Shown here one piece after another: positions 63,616-64,000 of a stretch of DNA of 64,000 bases; within the stretch, counting starts at the first letter, position 1; every line of letters begins with the position of its first letter. The DNA is from Mycogone perniciosa (lineage: Eukaryota > Ascomycota > Sordariomycetes > Hypocreales > Hypocreaceae). The stretch is from contig JAOALB010000164.1 of the NCBI GenBank assembly GCA_025331125.1, positions 1 to 64,000 on the forward strand, in the 5' to 3' direction. Below the pieces are notes generated by a model that saw only the letters and a program-made list of their open reading frames with translations, was not told the DNA's origin and did no database searches. A program made the translations under genes and the position numbers.

Positions 63616-64000
63616 CTTTATAAATTAAAATTTAATGAATAGCAGTATAAGCCGCTAGCTTTTAATATCCTATTGCCTATAAGGGACTTATATAACTAGG
63701 TTACTTAATAGACGTAAATAATAAAACAAACAAACAAACAAACGCTTATAGGCATACCGTCATTTTGGTTTGTCGGTCCTTTAGTGTGGTGGCGTTTCTA
63801 GGGGTGTACTGGTCGGATACGCCGGGTGACAGGACATTTTTGACTGCTAGGGAACCTTCGTTGAGCAATGGCAATTATCAATAGTTGCGATTCATGGCTG
63901 AGGGCCTAGCTGCATCACAGCTTACGAATTCCAAATCCACGACCTAATAACTACCTTTAACACGTACGAGTAAATCCTCCATCTAAACCTTCGCTCCCCA
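63616..64000. other. Right flank with (AAAC)n, no gene seen
   Basis: It starts with the right target duplication CTTTA. A short caaa/aaac microsatellite lies at about 63724-63744, then normal-GC DNA without a recognisable frame continues to the window end. Confidence 0.5.

Overview
The window looks like a chromosome piece from a filamentous ascomycete with an active RIP (repeat-induced point mutation) history. Genes carry short introns of about 50-125 bp with GT..AG ends, and typical fungal families are present: a Zn2Cys6 regulator, a sugar-porter MFS transporter, a PsiD-like decarboxylase and a tRNA-Lys with an intron. About two thirds of the window is extremely A+T-rich, TpA-rich and saturated with stops. 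Gene content and the dispersed motif tacggagta suggest Eurotiomycetes (Aspergillus/Penicillium relatives); this is inference.

Layout. (1) 1-16.85 kb: stacked, RIP-ruined LTR retrotransposons. These are the tip of LTR family B (1-72), a Ty3/gypsy copy of family A (73-4126, minus), a Ty1/copia element (4127-11154, plus) and a second gypsy family, D (11155-16438, minus). (2) 16.9-35.0 kb: a normal-GC gene island. It holds a GT-B-like protein (-), an 8-exon MFS transporter (-), a MITE, a dead kinase-like gene (+), a Zn2Cys6 factor (+), a DapA-superfamily aldolase (+), tRNA-Lys(CTT) (-), a polyketide-synthase KR relic (-), a cysteine-rich secreted protein (+), a PsiD-like pyruvoyl decarboxylase (-) and a C2H2 factor (-). 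(3) 36.1-43.2 kb: RIP-ruined DNA I could not classify. (4) 43.2-47.2 kb: moderate-GC DNA with no convincing gene but a solo LTR with target-site duplications. (5) 47.2-63.6 kb: a truncated gypsy A copy, then gypsy B (49303-63615, TSD CTTTA) containing a complete gypsy A (50560-57155). (6) 63.6-64.0 kb: the edge of the next normal-GC stretch.

I resolved splice junctions by hand so that each model keeps frame and restores family motifs: MFS 497 aa, TF 596 aa, aldolase 322 aa, decarboxylase 449 aa, C2H2 364 aa. The MFS porter, regulator and aldolase could form a small sugar-acid or quinate-type catabolic module. The decarboxylase, the PKS relic and the cysteine-rich secreted protein give the right half of the island an accessory, secondary-metabolism or host-interaction flavour. 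Both functional readings are inference.
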